Shown here: one piece after another, positions 52,693 to 62,097 of the stretch
Layout of the letters: every line of letters begins with the position of its first letter
How positions within the stretch are numbered: the first letter of the stretch is position 1
Source of the DNA: Thermotogota bacterium
Lineage (GTDB): Bacteria; Thermotogota; Thermotogae; Thermotogales; DSM-5069
DNA length: 64,000 nucleotides
Assembly (NCBI GenBank): GCA_029551145.1
Contig: JAKPGA010000012.1
Location: 1 to 64,000, forward strand
Direction of reading: 5' to 3'
The notes under the pieces: generated by a model
What the model was told of the DNA's origin: nothing
The model's input: the letters and a program-made list of their open reading frames with translations, nothing else
The model's database searches: none
Made by a program: the position numbers and the translations under genes

Positions 52693-54690
52693 ATGGATAG
52701 GTTGAGGATCGACGATTTTCTCAGGTACAAATTCCTTTCAAATCTAACCTTCTCGCCCAACGGAAGCAACATCGCCTTTCTTGTTCACGAGAGCGATTGC
52801 GATGAGAACAGATATTTCTCGACGATCTGGCTTTACGAATTGGCAAGTGGGAGACTTAAGCAGTTGACAACGGCTGGTCAGGAGAGTCTGCTTACCTGGT
52901 TGGATGAACGAACGATTCTGTTCTCAAGTGTGAGAGAAGAAAAAGACAGAAAAAGAAAGGAAGCTGGAGAACCATTAACGGTTTTCTACCAGATCGAAAC
53001 CTGTGGTGGCGAAGCCAAAAGAGCCTTTGAGATACCTCTGGTAGTTAAGCAGATCGAACAACTGACAAGAGGATCTCTTGTTTTCACAGCGATCTTTGAT
53101 AAAACTTCTGATATTCTTGCAGAGGCAGACGGGAGAGAAAGAGAAGAACTTCTGAAAAAACAAAAAGAAGAGAAGGATTATCAAGTGCTGGATGAAATCC
53201 CATTTTGGTCGAACGGGAGTGGTTTTACCAACAAAAAGAGGGTCAGACTTTATTGGTATGACATTGACACATGTAACTTAGTGCCGATTAGCGATGAACT
53301 GACAAATGTTGAACAGTTTTCTGTGGACAAAGAGAGAAAACGGTTGGTATTCATCGGAAACACTTTTGACAGCAAGATGGAAGTACAGTCAGATCTTTAT
53401 CTGTACGACTTTGATTCGAAAGATCTCACCAAATTGACTCACAAGAAACCCTTTGACTATTCCTTTGCGCATTTTCTGCAAGATTTGATCGTTTTCGCAG
53501 GAACCGATATGGAAAAGTATGGGATCAACGAAAATCCGAAGATCTACGCGCTAAATCCCAAGACCAACAAAGTGAGCCTCTTGACGCCCAATTTGGATGT
53601 GAGCATGCATAACAGTGTCAATTCAGACTGCCGGTATGGAAACAACAGAACGAGTAAAGTGGACGGGCCATATCTTTACTTTGTCACAACACAATGGCAC
53701 AGTTCGTACCTAAACAGGATCGACACAGATGGAAAGATAGAAAGGCTCACCCTGGATAATGGTTCTGTCGACGGTTTTGATGTCTTCGATGGTAAGGTCA
53801 TCTTTGTCGGTCTGAGAGACATCAAGTTGCAGGAACTGTACGAGCTCACCAGACAGAAAGAAAGGCAGATAAGCTTCTTCAACGAATGGGTACAAAAAGA
53901 GAGAACGGTCTTCAAACCTGAGAGATTCACTTTTTCCTCAGCGGATGGGACAACCCTTGAAGGTTGGATCATCAAGCCTGCAGATTTTGACCAATCCAAG
54001 AAATATTCTGCGATACTGGACATACACGGTGGTCCCAAGACTGTTTATGGCGAGGTTTTCTTTCACGAAATGCAGTTTTGGGCGAATGAGGGTTACGTTG
54101 TTCTGTACACCAACCCGCGGGGCAGCGATGGTAGGGGTAACGATTTTGCCGATATCAGGGGGAAGTATGGGACTGTTGACTACGAAGATCTCATGAGATT
54201 TGTAGACGAATCAATCAGAAGGTTCACATTCATAGATGAAAACAGACTTGGAGTCACGGGTGGTTCATATGGTGGTTATATGACGAACTGGATTATTGGT
54301 CAAACAGATCGTTTCAGAGCAGCGGTCTCTCAGAGAAGCATATCCAATTGGATCAGTAAGTTTGGTACCACCGATATAGGTTATTTCTTTGTCCAAGACC
54401 AGCACCTTGCAACGCCTTGGAGTGATTTTCAAAAACTGTGGTGGCATTCACCGATGAAATATGCGGATAAGGTGAAAACACCGACTCTGTTTATTCATTC
54501 AGATGAGGACTACAGATGCTGGCTTACTGAGGCAATTCAGATGTTCACCTCTCTCAAATACCACGGTGTTGATTCAAGAATGGTTATCTTCAAAGGGGAA
54601 AACCATGAACTCAGCAGAAGTGGAAAGCCAAAGCATAGACTGAGAAGGCTTAAGGAGATCACAGATTGGTTCAACAAGTATCTGAAATGA
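52693..54690 (+). CDS. S9 family prolyl oligopeptidase/acylaminoacyl-peptidase
   Basis: A 665-residue serine peptidase: an N-terminal beta-propeller (about 1-400, LTFSPNGSNIAFLV, DLYLYDFDSKDLTKLTHKKP) and a C-terminal alpha/beta hydrolase. GVTGGSYGGYMTNW holds the nucleophile Ser, HSDEDYRC the Asp and GENHELSRSGKP the His. ILDIHGGPKTVYG and TNPRGSDGRGNDF are standard oxyanion-region blocks. No signal peptide, so it is cytoplasmic, trimming peptides. GAGGTGA precedes ATG 52693. Confidence 0.95.
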   Translation: MDRLRIDDFLRYKFLSNLTFSPNGSNIAFLVHESDCDENRYFSTIWLYELASGRLKQLTTAGQESLLTWLDERTILFSSVREEKDRKRKEAGEPLTVFYQIETCGGEAKRAFEIPLVVKQIEQLTRGSLVFTAIFDKTSDILAEADGREREELLKKQKEEKDYQVLDEIPFWSNGSGFTNKKRVRLYWYDIDTCNLVPISDELTNVEQFSVDKERKRLVFIGNTFDSKMEVQSDLYLYDFDSKDLTKLTHKKPFDYSFAHFLQDLIVFAGTDMEKYGINENPKIYALNPKTNKVSLLTPNLDVSMHNSVNSDCRYGNNRTSKVDGPYLYFVTTQWHSSYLNRIDTDGKIERLTLDNGSVDGFDVFDGKVIFVGLRDIKLQELYELTRQKERQISFFNEWVQKERTVFKPERFTFSSADGTTLEGWIIKPADFDQSKKYSAILDIHGGPKTVYGEVFFHEMQFWANEGYVVLYTNPRGSDGRGNDFADIRGKYGTVDYEDLMRFVDESIRRFTFIDENRLGVTGGSYGGYMTNWIIGQTDRFRAAVSQRSISNWISKFGTTDIGYFFVQDQHLATPWSDFQKLWWHSPMKYADKVKTPTLFIHSDEDYRCWLTEAIQMFTSLKYHGVDSRMVIFKGENHELSRSGKPKHRLRRLKEITDWFNKYLK

Positions 54691-54736
54691 TCCTCGTTTT
54701 CCGGAAATTGTCACTGTATTTTATTAATAAAATATC

Positions 54737-54765
54737 TTGACTGTTCAAATTCTTAACTATATAAT
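54737..54765 (+). promoter_or_regulatory. Promoter of the RND exporter - pseudouridine synthase pair
   Basis: TTGACT (54737-54742), 17 bases, perfect TATAAT (54760-54765). The start of transcription would be about 40 bases before the ATG at 54810. Confidence 0.85.
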
Positions 54766-54809
54766 CTCGATGACACTGCACATGTCAATCCATGTCATGG
54801 AGGAATATT

Positions 54810-56876
54810 ATGAAAAGATACCGTTCGACAGTTTTCTTTTTGATCCTCGCACTTGCCTTTGGCTTCATAGCCTTTTTCAAAGGAAAGATAAACGCTGACT
54901 ATGTCGTTTTTTTGCCCGGATATACCCCAGGTGCCTCACTGGAACAGATTCAAAATCAAGACTTAAAAGACCTCCTCGATGTTTCCAACAAGTTTTCAGA
55001 CGGGACACAGGTAGTCATAATACTCAGTTGTGATCAAACCTTTTTTCAACCGAACGAGATGGCGAAGGTTATCAATCTTCAAGGCGATTTGTCGAAACTG
55101 GAAGGTGTCAAAACAGTTCTGAGTGTAGTAAACTACGCATTCAAGATGCCATATCTCAGTGGTACTACTCTCAATGAGAAAATCGTTGAAGATCCTGAAT
55201 CAAAGTCCTTTATTTCCAAGGATGGAAAGTACTTACTCCTCAATTGCATGCTCGCACCTTCTGATGATGCAAAGCCCGTTTTGAAAAAGATAGATGACGT
55301 CTTGAAAAGATACCAGAGTTTGTCACCGCTTGTCTTTGGACAAATAGTGATAAACGACCAGTTGTTCAGCGAAATCATAAAACAGGTGCTGGTCTATCCA
55401 TCATTGATGTTTTTGGCAATACTGATAGTCTTCTGGATTCAAACGCGTTCTCTAAAAGCGAGCCTAATCTCCCTTTTCATTCCACTAATCGCGACGGTCA
55501 TAGTTTATGGCTTTTCAGCACTCCTCAAAGTTGAACTTAACGTTATGACTGTTATGTGCGTCAGTTTTCTACTCGTCATAGGTTCAGCCTATGGATTGCA
55601 TTTTTACAACGGTATTGTACGTTTTGGTAAAGACGTCAGAAAGAAAATGTTCAAACCGATATTCTTCTCCATGTTCACAACTGCGGTTGGCTTTCTGTCC
55701 TTCTTGTTTGTGAAGATAACAGCCTTCAAACAGCTCGGGTTGATGGTGTCCTCAGGTCTCGCACTGATATTCTTAATGCTTTTTACGGCAGGATACGAGT
55801 TATTTTACGATGAGAGGAAAGAATACGTTAGAACATTCTCTGCAAAGATTAACGGTAAAGTGGTGGGTAAGATCATGATCTACGCAGTGCTGGTGGTCTG
55901 CGCAATTTCACCCTTTGTTCTGCCTCGAATAAAGGTGGGTATGGATCAAGCATCGTATTTTTCAAAGAACAGTCAAATAGGTCACGCTTTGAAAATTCTC
56001 AACGAGGAATTCTCGTATCGTGAACCAGTCTACATAATGATCCAGAAAGATAGTTTTTTCACAGTGAAAGATACAGAGACGGTCAGGCAGATAGTTGAAA
56101 GGATCAGCGATGTGAACGGTGTCACTTCTGTTCAGTTTCCAACTTCATACCCAATCCCAACTCTTGCATTGCTTGCAAGACTTCAACCGGCGATAAGTTA
56201 CTTCGTTGCTGATGGCAAAACAATAAGAATTGTCGCGAACATAACAGATGACGCTTACAGGCAAGCAGGGAAAATCAAGAAGGCTTTGTATGAGAAGCTG
56301 AAAGATTACAAAGACTACAAATTCACAGTCACAAGTGCGTCATTCATCGTGGATCAGATAAATTCACAGATAATGAAAAGCCAATTACAGAGTCTGATAA
56401 CATCTTTAATCTTGATCTTTGCTTCTATTGTCATCGCATTCAGAAGTATCGGCTTCTCGGCAGTTATAGTGATTCCCGTTCTTTTAACAGCCCTTTCCAA
56501 CTTCATCTTTATCTATCTAATGAGACTCAGACTGGATATTGCGACGTCGATTGTCGCGAGCATATTGGTAGGACTTGTGGTAGACTATTCTATACACTTA
56601 GCACATGACTTAAAAATGACCAAAAACATAACACAGTCGATCGAAAATGTCGGCATGCCAGTTCTCACAAACGCGCTTGGTCTGATCGCTGGTTTTGCGG
56701 TGATGTCTCTTTCAAGGCTTGCGCTCTTTAGAAACGTATCTTTACTTCTGGCTTTGGGTATAGCCTTTGGAGTATCCTTCACGATATTCTCCCAGCCACT
56801 CATAATACAGAAGATGGTGAGAAAGCTTGAGACTGGACAGGTTTCTCTCAAACGCAAAGATGGGTACGAGAAATGA
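54810..56876 (+). CDS. RND/MMPL-family exporter
   Basis: A 688-residue membrane protein with two repeats, each of one helix, a large extracytoplasmic loop and five more helices (about 12 in all). The core helices VMTVMCVSFLLVIGSAYGLHF (about 247-267) and the second-repeat counterpart SIVASILVGLVVDYSIHLAHD (about 578-598) hold the Gly-x3-Asp/Tyr pattern of proton-driven RND exporters. The substrate is unknown; lipids or hydrophobic compounds are usual. GGAGG precedes ATG 54810. Its end overlaps the next gene by 50 bases. Confidence 0.9.
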   Translation: MKRYRSTVFFLILALAFGFIAFFKGKINADYVVFLPGYTPGASLEQIQNQDLKDLLDVSNKFSDGTQVVIILSCDQTFFQPNEMAKVINLQGDLSKLEGVKTVLSVVNYAFKMPYLSGTTLNEKIVEDPESKSFISKDGKYLLLNCMLAPSDDAKPVLKKIDDVLKRYQSLSPLVFGQIVINDQLFSEIIKQVLVYPSLMFLAILIVFWIQTRSLKASLISLFIPLIATVIVYGFSALLKVELNVMTVMCVSFLLVIGSAYGLHFYNGIVRFGKDVRKKMFKPIFFSMFTTAVGFLSFLFVKITAFKQLGLMVSSGLALIFLMLFTAGYELFYDERKEYVRTFSAKINGKVVGKIMIYAVLVVCAISPFVLPRIKVGMDQASYFSKNSQIGHALKILNEEFSYREPVYIMIQKDSFFTVKDTETVRQIVERISDVNGVTSVQFPTSYPIPTLALLARLQPAISYFVADGKTIRIVANITDDAYRQAGKIKKALYEKLKDYKDYKFTVTSASFIVDQINSQIMKSQLQSLITSLILIFASIVIAFRSIGFSAVIVIPVLLTALSNFIFIYLMRLRLDIATSIVASILVGLVVDYSIHLAHDLKMTKNITQSIENVGMPVLTNALGLIAGFAVMSLSRLALFRNVSLLLALGIAFGVSFTIFSQPLIIQKMVRKLETGQVSLKRKDGYEK

Positions 56877-57516
56877 GGTGAAAAAGTTCATAAGATCTGG
56901 GCTCGTTACAGTAAATGGAATTGTAGTCAAAAACGAAGCCTTCCACGTTTCTGAAAAAGATGTCGTCAGACTGAATGGAAAAACAGTAGCTGCACACAGA
57001 AAGGTCTATCTCACATTCAACAAACCAGCTGGATATGTCAGTGATAGGGTGGAAGATACCGCTTCGGTCTACGATCTTTTAGATCATCCATACGTTGATG
57101 AATTACAGGTTGCAGGCAGACTCGACAAGGATGTTGAAGGCCTGATAATTCTTTCTAATGATGGTAACTTCATACACAGAGTGATAAGTCCGAAGAATCA
57201 CTTGCAGAAGGAGTATCTTGTGTGGTTTGAAGGCGATTTGACAATCGAGAAAATCAGACTTGTTGAGAACGGTTTGAAAACTGGAACCGAGGAGTTCAAA
57301 CCTGCCGTTGTAAGACCAATTCAACGAGGTTTGCTGAGTCTCATCATAACCGAAGGAAAATATCACCAAGTGAAAAAGATGATGGCTCTCCTCGATCTAA
57401 AGTATTCAAGGATACGCAGAGTGAGGATTGGCAATCTTGAACTGGGCGAATTGAAACCAGGTGATTTCCGCGAGCTCTCGCAGGAAGAAGTTGAATCACT
57501 GTTCCTGAATTCTTGA
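56827..57516 (+). CDS. RsuA/RluB-family pseudouridine synthase
   Basis: A 229-residue rRNA-modifying enzyme. It has an N-terminal S4 RNA-binding domain (RLDRFLSNAKMGTRNEVKKF, 2-21, and SGLVTVNGIVV) and a catalytic domain with QVAGRLDKDVEGLIILSNDG, in which the Asp of GRLDKD is the nucleophile. KPAGYVSD and ITEGKYHQVKKMM are further family blocks. TTG 56827 lies within the exporter gene (50-base overlap), which is needed to keep the S4 domain complete. Convergent with the permease gene at 57496 (21-base overlap). Confidence 0.92.
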   Translation: MRLDRFLSNAKMGTRNEVKKFIRSGLVTVNGIVVKNEAFHVSEKDVVRLNGKTVAAHRKVYLTFNKPAGYVSDRVEDTASVYDLLDHPYVDELQVAGRLDKDVEGLIILSNDGNFIHRVISPKNHLQKEYLVWFEGDLTIEKIRLVENGLKTGTEEFKPAVVRPIQRGLLSLIITEGKYHQVKKMMALLDLKYSRIRRVRIGNLELGELKPGDFRELSQEEVESLFLNS

Positions 57517-58410
57517 GTGAGATCTAATCTTAGATCTTGCATAGATCACAAGAACGACAATTGTAAGGACAAAAGGCAACATGTTTGTGATCTCCGAAGG
57601 TATTCGCAAGGACTGCAGGGTGATCCCAGCCGCTTCGGCTATACCAAACAACAATGCGCCGAAAGCACCAAACAACGCAGAATTACCACCAAGGGCCTGT
57701 GCAGCAATCGAGATGAACCCTCTGCCCGCAGTCATATCCCTTGCAAACCATGAAACGTAGCCCATCGATAGAAATGCCCCACCAAATCCAGCAAGAATCC
57801 CACTGAGAATTAGCGAGAGAAATTTCATCCTGTTGACCGAAATACCAACTGAGACAGCGGCATCAGGGTTCTCACCAACAGATCTCATCCTTATGCCCAG
57901 AGGTGTTTTTTTCACCAGATAATTCACAACGAAAACCGAGAGTATAGCTATATAGGTCAATGCATTGTGTCCGCTCAGAATCTTGCCAACAAACGGGATC
58001 TCTTTCACCAATGGAATGTCGACACGTGGTATGGTGAAACTCCTCAAAGATGCAGATGAACCTTTGTCACCTGTGATAGCATACAGCAAGAAAACAGTCA
58101 GGCCAGATGACAACAGATTGAGAGCAACACCGCCAATGACCAAATCTGTCTTCAATTTCAAGTGGAAATAGGCAAGTATCACGGCGAGTATTATCGAGGA
58201 TGCGACACCAGCCAAAAGACCAATCCAAGGATTTTGTGCGAATGAAGCCACTATCGTTCCCCAGAAGGCAGACATCAACATCATGCCCTCGATTCCTATG
58301 TTAATCGTTCCTGTTATAGAACTCAGAAGCGCTGCCAACACACCGAAGAGAATCGGTGTGGAGACTCTAATAACACTGTACCAAAACGCCGGATTGAGAA
58401 AGTCACTCAC
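57496..58410 (-). CDS. Nucleoside ABC transporter permease (RbsC-like, NupQ/YufQ type)
   Basis: A 304-residue membrane permease with eight to ten helices. LLSSITGTINIGIEGMMLMS (about 23-42) and IRMRSVGENPDAAVSVGIS are typical of the second permease of BMP-type nucleoside systems. It pairs with the 58403 product. GTG 58410 overlaps that gene's end by 8 bases. It is the last gene of the operon. Confidence 0.92.
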   Translation of the reverse strand: MSDFLNPAFWYSVIRVSTPILFGVLAALLSSITGTINIGIEGMMLMSAFWGTIVASFAQNPWIGLLAGVASSIILAVILAYFHLKLKTDLVIGGVALNLLSSGLTVFLLYAITGDKGSSASLRSFTIPRVDIPLVKEIPFVGKILSGHNALTYIAILSVFVVNYLVKKTPLGIRMRSVGENPDAAVSVGISVNRMKFLSLILSGILAGFGGAFLSMGYVSWFARDMTAGRGFISIAAQALGGNSALFGAFGALLFGIAEAAGITLQSLRIPSEITNMLPFVLTIVVLVIYARSKIRSHSRIQEQ

Positions 58411-59452
58411 CTTTCATCGCCTCTTTAGCAATGGCCTTTTGCTTGAATTTTTCTAACAATGCCTCAGCAGTGATCAAAAGTATCATCAAACTCTGAAGAA
58501 CTATGACTATCTCGGGTGCCACTCCTGTGGTTCTGCCCATGATGTTGGCACCTATTCTCAGATACGCAATGAACAATGCGCTCGGTATAACAAGAAAAGG
58601 ATTGTTCCTCGCCAATATGGCCACTATGATCCCGTCAAAACCATATCCCGGCAACGACTGCCACACAAATCTTCTGTACATCGCGGTCAGTTCGATCCCA
58701 CCGGCAAGTCCCGCCACCGCTCCAGACAGTATTTGCACCCAAAACATGATGCTCATGGTTCTCATTCCACTGTAAAGCCCGAATTTCTTGTTTACTCCTA
58801 TAACCCTTATCTGGTATCCCCATTTTGTTCTGTAGATTAGCAAACCCATCAAAATCGAAAGCAAAACGGCTATGAACAACCCGGAATTCAGTCTATACTT
58901 TGTGATCACAGATAACCAGGCTGTTTGTGGAAATCTGTACGAAACAAGGGCACCTGCACTCTTGTCACGAAAGTAATTGTTCACCAGGAACAGAACCAGA
59001 AAGTAGGAAATATAATTCATCATCAGTGATGAAACAAGTTCACTTGCCTTCCACTTTGTTCTCAGAAAAGCTGGGACGAAGGCCCATATTGAACCAAAGA
59101 GTGCAGATCCGATCAGAGTCATGATCAGGTGCAACCACGAAACTTGTGGAAAATTAAGAGCAAAGAGCATAGCTCCAAAAGCCCCGAAGAACAACTGTCC
59201 CTCAGCACCTATGTTGAATACCTTTGCCTGGAATACCAGCGATAACGCCAATCCCGTCATCATCAATGGGACTGAGTTGTTGAGGAATTCAAAAAACCTC
59301 CGCTGTGTCGTCAAAGGACCGGTCAGAAAAAGTTTGAAAGCTTCATAAGGTTTATCTGTACTGAAGAGCAGGAAGATATACCCTATCAGAAGCGCAATGC
59401 CCACAGTTATGACAAATCTTGTAAATTCAAGCACCAAGAGTGTCTTTTTCAT
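58403..59452 (-). CDS. Nucleoside ABC transporter permease (RbsC-like, NupP/YufP type)
   Basis: A 349-residue permease. FQAKVFNIGAEGQLFFGAFG (about 74-93) and YQIRVIGVNKKFGLYSGMRT are the family blocks, and GYGFDGIIVAILARNNPFLV is also conserved. It forms a heterodimer with the 57496 product. ATG 59452 overlaps the ATPase stop as ATGA-type coupling. Confidence 0.93.
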   Translation of the reverse strand: MKKTLLVLEFTRFVITVGIALLIGYIFLLFSTDKPYEAFKLFLTGPLTTQRRFFEFLNNSVPLMMTGLALSLVFQAKVFNIGAEGQLFFGAFGAMLFALNFPQVSWLHLIMTLIGSALFGSIWAFVPAFLRTKWKASELVSSLMMNYISYFLVLFLVNNYFRDKSAGALVSYRFPQTAWLSVITKYRLNSGLFIAVLLSILMGLLIYRTKWGYQIRVIGVNKKFGLYSGMRTMSIMFWVQILSGAVAGLAGGIELTAMYRRFVWQSLPGYGFDGIIVAILARNNPFLVIPSALFIAYLRIGANIMGRTTGVAPEIVIVLQSLMILLITAEALLEKFKQKAIAKEAMKGE

Positions 59453-60996
59453 ACTTTCATTGACTCCTTTATCTGTTCATCACTCTGCCGCTTAGCGCCG
59501 AGCATGTAATAACCAAGGTCTGTCTCAGTTATGTTCTCGTTCTTCAGGTGCGCCACTATCTCACCTTTGTAAAGTACAAGTATTCTATCTGCTATTTGCA
59601 AAATCTCTTGAAGGTCGGTCGAGATGAGAAGAACTGCCTTTCCGTCATCTCTCATCTGAATGAGTTTCTTGCGAATGAATTCGCTTGAAGCGACATCTAT
59701 GCCATGGGTTGGCTGATTTGCTATGACTATTCTCGCAGAATTTGTCATTTCGCGTGCAACTACTACCTTCTGCATATTACCACCAGAAAGCATTCTAACA
59801 ATTGTCGTCGGGCTCTTGGCTCTGACATCGAACTCCTTCATCATCTTCTTGCCGAATTCGAGTACCTGTCTTTTCCTGTAAATCAACCGACCAGAGAAAG
59901 GTTTTGTGTGAAATCTATCAGATATCAAATTCTCCGATATCGGTAGATCGAGCGCACATCCCACTTCAATTCTGTCTTCTGGAATATGTGAGATTCCCAT
60001 TTGTCTTATCTTTTTCGGATGCGCGCCGAGTATATTGGTACCGTTTAGCAGGATCTTGCCCTCAGCCTTTTCTCTCAGCCCCGTCAGTATTTCAACAAAT
60101 TCTTTCTGACCATTGCCTTCAAGCCCTGCTATCGCCAGTATCTCTCCAGCTCTAAGAGAAAAGCTGAGATTCTTGATGATATGAGCACCGTCTTCGCGAA
60201 AATAGTTCACATCTTTCACCGTAAGAAGAACCTCGCCTGGTTCGCGTCTTTCCCTTTTTATGTCATACTCGAATTTCCTTCCAATCATCAGTTCGACAAT
60301 ATCGGTCTCAGTGACCTCTCTGTTTTCGTAAGTTCCAACCACTTGCGCGTTCCGCATGATCGTTATTCTGTTAGCGATTTGTTTGACTTCATTCAACTTG
60401 TGTGTTATGAAGATAACCGTCAAACCGTCTTGCACCAATCTTCTGAGCACGTCAAACAGGTCATTTACTTCTTGTGGTGTAAGTACCGATGATGGTTCAT
60501 CGAGAATCAGTATTCTTGCACCTCGCACAAGCGCTTTGAGAATCTCTATCCTCTGTTTAACTCCCACAGGCAAGTCCAAAACCTTCTCCCAAATTGGAAC
60601 CTCAAAATTCAGACGTTTTGCATATTCAGTGATGACATTTTCCATCTTCTTAAAGTCGACAGAGAAAAAGCCTTTCTTTGGTTCTATGCCGAGCATGATA
60701 TTTTCAGCGACGGTAAAGGATGGAACAAGCATGAAGTGTTGATGCACCATGCCTATGCCAAGGGAAATAGCTTCTTTCGGAGAACTGATATGAACAGGTT
60801 TTTCAAAGACTCTGAGTTCACCACTCGTTGGCCTTTCGATGCCAAAAAAGATCTTCATTAACGTGGTCTTCCCAGCACCATTCTCTCCAACTATTGCGTG
60901 AACTTCCCCCTGTTCAATGGAGAGATTCACACCTCTGTTTGCCACAACACCATTTGGGTAGACCTTCGTGATATTAACAGCTTCGATTGCTTTCAT
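59449..60996 (-). CDS. Nucleoside ABC transporter ATPase with two ATP-binding domains
   Basis: A 515-residue double ATPase of the RbsA/NupO type. The first half has Walker A GENGAGKTT (about 36-44), VGVKQRIEILKAL and Walker B ILILDEPSSVLTPQE. The second half has GLEGNGQKE in place of a perfect Walker A and LSGGNMQKVVVARE as signature. One degenerate domain is normal in this family. ATG 60996 is the preferred start. It follows the binding-protein gene across a terminator. Confidence 0.93.
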   Translation of the reverse strand: MKAIEAVNITKVYPNGVVANRGVNLSIEQGEVHAIVGENGAGKTTLMKIFFGIERPTSGELRVFEKPVHISSPKEAISLGIGMVHQHFMLVPSFTVAENIMLGIEPKKGFFSVDFKKMENVITEYAKRLNFEVPIWEKVLDLPVGVKQRIEILKALVRGARILILDEPSSVLTPQEVNDLFDVLRRLVQDGLTVIFITHKLNEVKQIANRITIMRNAQVVGTYENREVTETDIVELMIGRKFEYDIKRERREPGEVLLTVKDVNYFREDGAHIIKNLSFSLRAGEILAIAGLEGNGQKEFVEILTGLREKAEGKILLNGTNILGAHPKKIRQMGISHIPEDRIEVGCALDLPISENLISDRFHTKPFSGRLIYRKRQVLEFGKKMMKEFDVRAKSPTTIVRMLSGGNMQKVVVAREMTNSARIVIANQPTHGIDVASSEFIRKKLIQMRDDGKAVLLISTDLQEILQIADRILVLYKGEIVAHLKNENITETDLGYYMLGAKRQSDEQIKESMKV

Positions 60997-61007
60997 CTCA
61001 TCCCCCA

Positions 61008-61034
61008 AGAAAAAGAGGGAGCCGAAGCTCCCTC
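61008..61034 (-). terminator. Internal terminator between binding-protein and ATPase genes
   Basis: GAGGGAGC (61015-61022) and GCTCCCTC (61027-61034) with a UUCG-type loop on the minus strand, followed by TTTTTCTT (61007-61014). The stem overlaps the stop codon of the binding-protein gene. It would lower expression of the transporter genes relative to the binding protein. Confidence 0.88.
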
Positions 61035-62097
61035 AGGGTCTCACACTCATTCTGAGCTTGTTGAGATCATCCTGTGACATACCGAAGACCGTACCAACTT
61101 TGATTTCACCCTTGGTTATCTTATCCTCTATTTCTTTGATTTTGTTGCGGAACGCCTCTGGTACATTTTCTCTGTAGTACTTGTTATCAGCTACACCAAC
61201 GCCACCCTCTAAGATCCCAAGAGCCTCTGCCTGTCCGTAGACGAGTCTACCTTCCATGTGCATCTTGATGCCTCTGAAAATCGAGAGATCAACGTTTTTC
61301 ATCATGGAGGTCACTATCCTCTTTGCTATCTCAGGATCTGTGCTTTCGTATATTATCGCTTGGTCTGAATCGACACCTATCGCCCAACGATCGACTTCCT
61401 TTGCGGCCTCAAGCAGACCTATCCCAGTATTCCCAGCAACGTTGAAGATGATGTCTGCACCTTGGCGGTACATGGCAAGGCTCAGTTCTTTTCCTTTCGC
61501 AGGATCGTTGAAGGATCCAACGTAGGAAATGAGAACCTTTATGTTTGGGTTTATGAACTTTGCACCTTCAATGTAGCCGACCAGAAAGTCGTTTATAACA
61601 GGAATGTCCATGCCACCAAGGAAACCAATGATTGGTTCGGCGTTCGTCTTCGGCATCCCTGAAGTCGTAATCATTGCCGCCAAAGCTCCCATGAGGAAAG
61701 AGCCTTCGTTCTGTTTATACAATATGGAGTAAACGTTTTTGAGACCTGGCTTACTGTAATCAACTGAAGTGTCAAAGATGAAATACTTCTTGTTCGGATT
61801 CATTGGAGCTACTTCTTCCAAAATCTCCTGCATTTGCCAGGTTCCAACGATGATTATGTCGTAGTCTTGATCTGACAGATCTTCCAGATAGGGTCTCCAG
61901 TTCTCCTGCTTGTAGGAAGCTTCGATGATCTTTCCTTGAATCCCAAGTTGTTTCATCGCCAGTTCCAGACCTCTACCCGCAGAATCAAAGAAAGACTTGT
62001 CTCCGAGTGTGCCGTTCAAAAGTAATGCAACCTTAAGAGACTTTGCAAAACTCACGATTGCGATGATAACCAGCAAAACAATCAACAGTCTTTTCAT
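61033..62097 (-). CDS. BMP-family nucleoside-binding protein
   Basis: A 354-residue secreted binding protein with a signal peptide (1-18, VSFAKS) and no lipobox. KVALLLNGTLGDKSFFDSAG (about 22-41), GFLGGMDIPVINDFLVGYIE, ADIIFNVAGNTGIGLLEAAK and AIGVDSDQA are the BMP/Med family motifs, where Asp and Phe side chains hold the nucleoside. It feeds the ABC complex encoded downstream. Its ATG overlaps the phosphorylase gene stop by 4 bases. Confidence 0.93.
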   Translation of the reverse strand: MKRLLIVLLVIIAIVSFAKSLKVALLLNGTLGDKSFFDSAGRGLELAMKQLGIQGKIIEASYKQENWRPYLEDLSDQDYDIIIVGTWQMQEILEEVAPMNPNKKYFIFDTSVDYSKPGLKNVYSILYKQNEGSFLMGALAAMITTSGMPKTNAEPIIGFLGGMDIPVINDFLVGYIEGAKFINPNIKVLISYVGSFNDPAKGKELSLAMYRQGADIIFNVAGNTGIGLLEAAKEVDRWAIGVDSDQAIIYESTDPEIAKRIVTSMMKNVDLSIFRGIKMHMEGRLVYGQAEALGILEGGVGVADNKYYRENVPEAFRNKIKEIEDKITKGEIKVGTVFGMSQDDLNKLRMSVRP

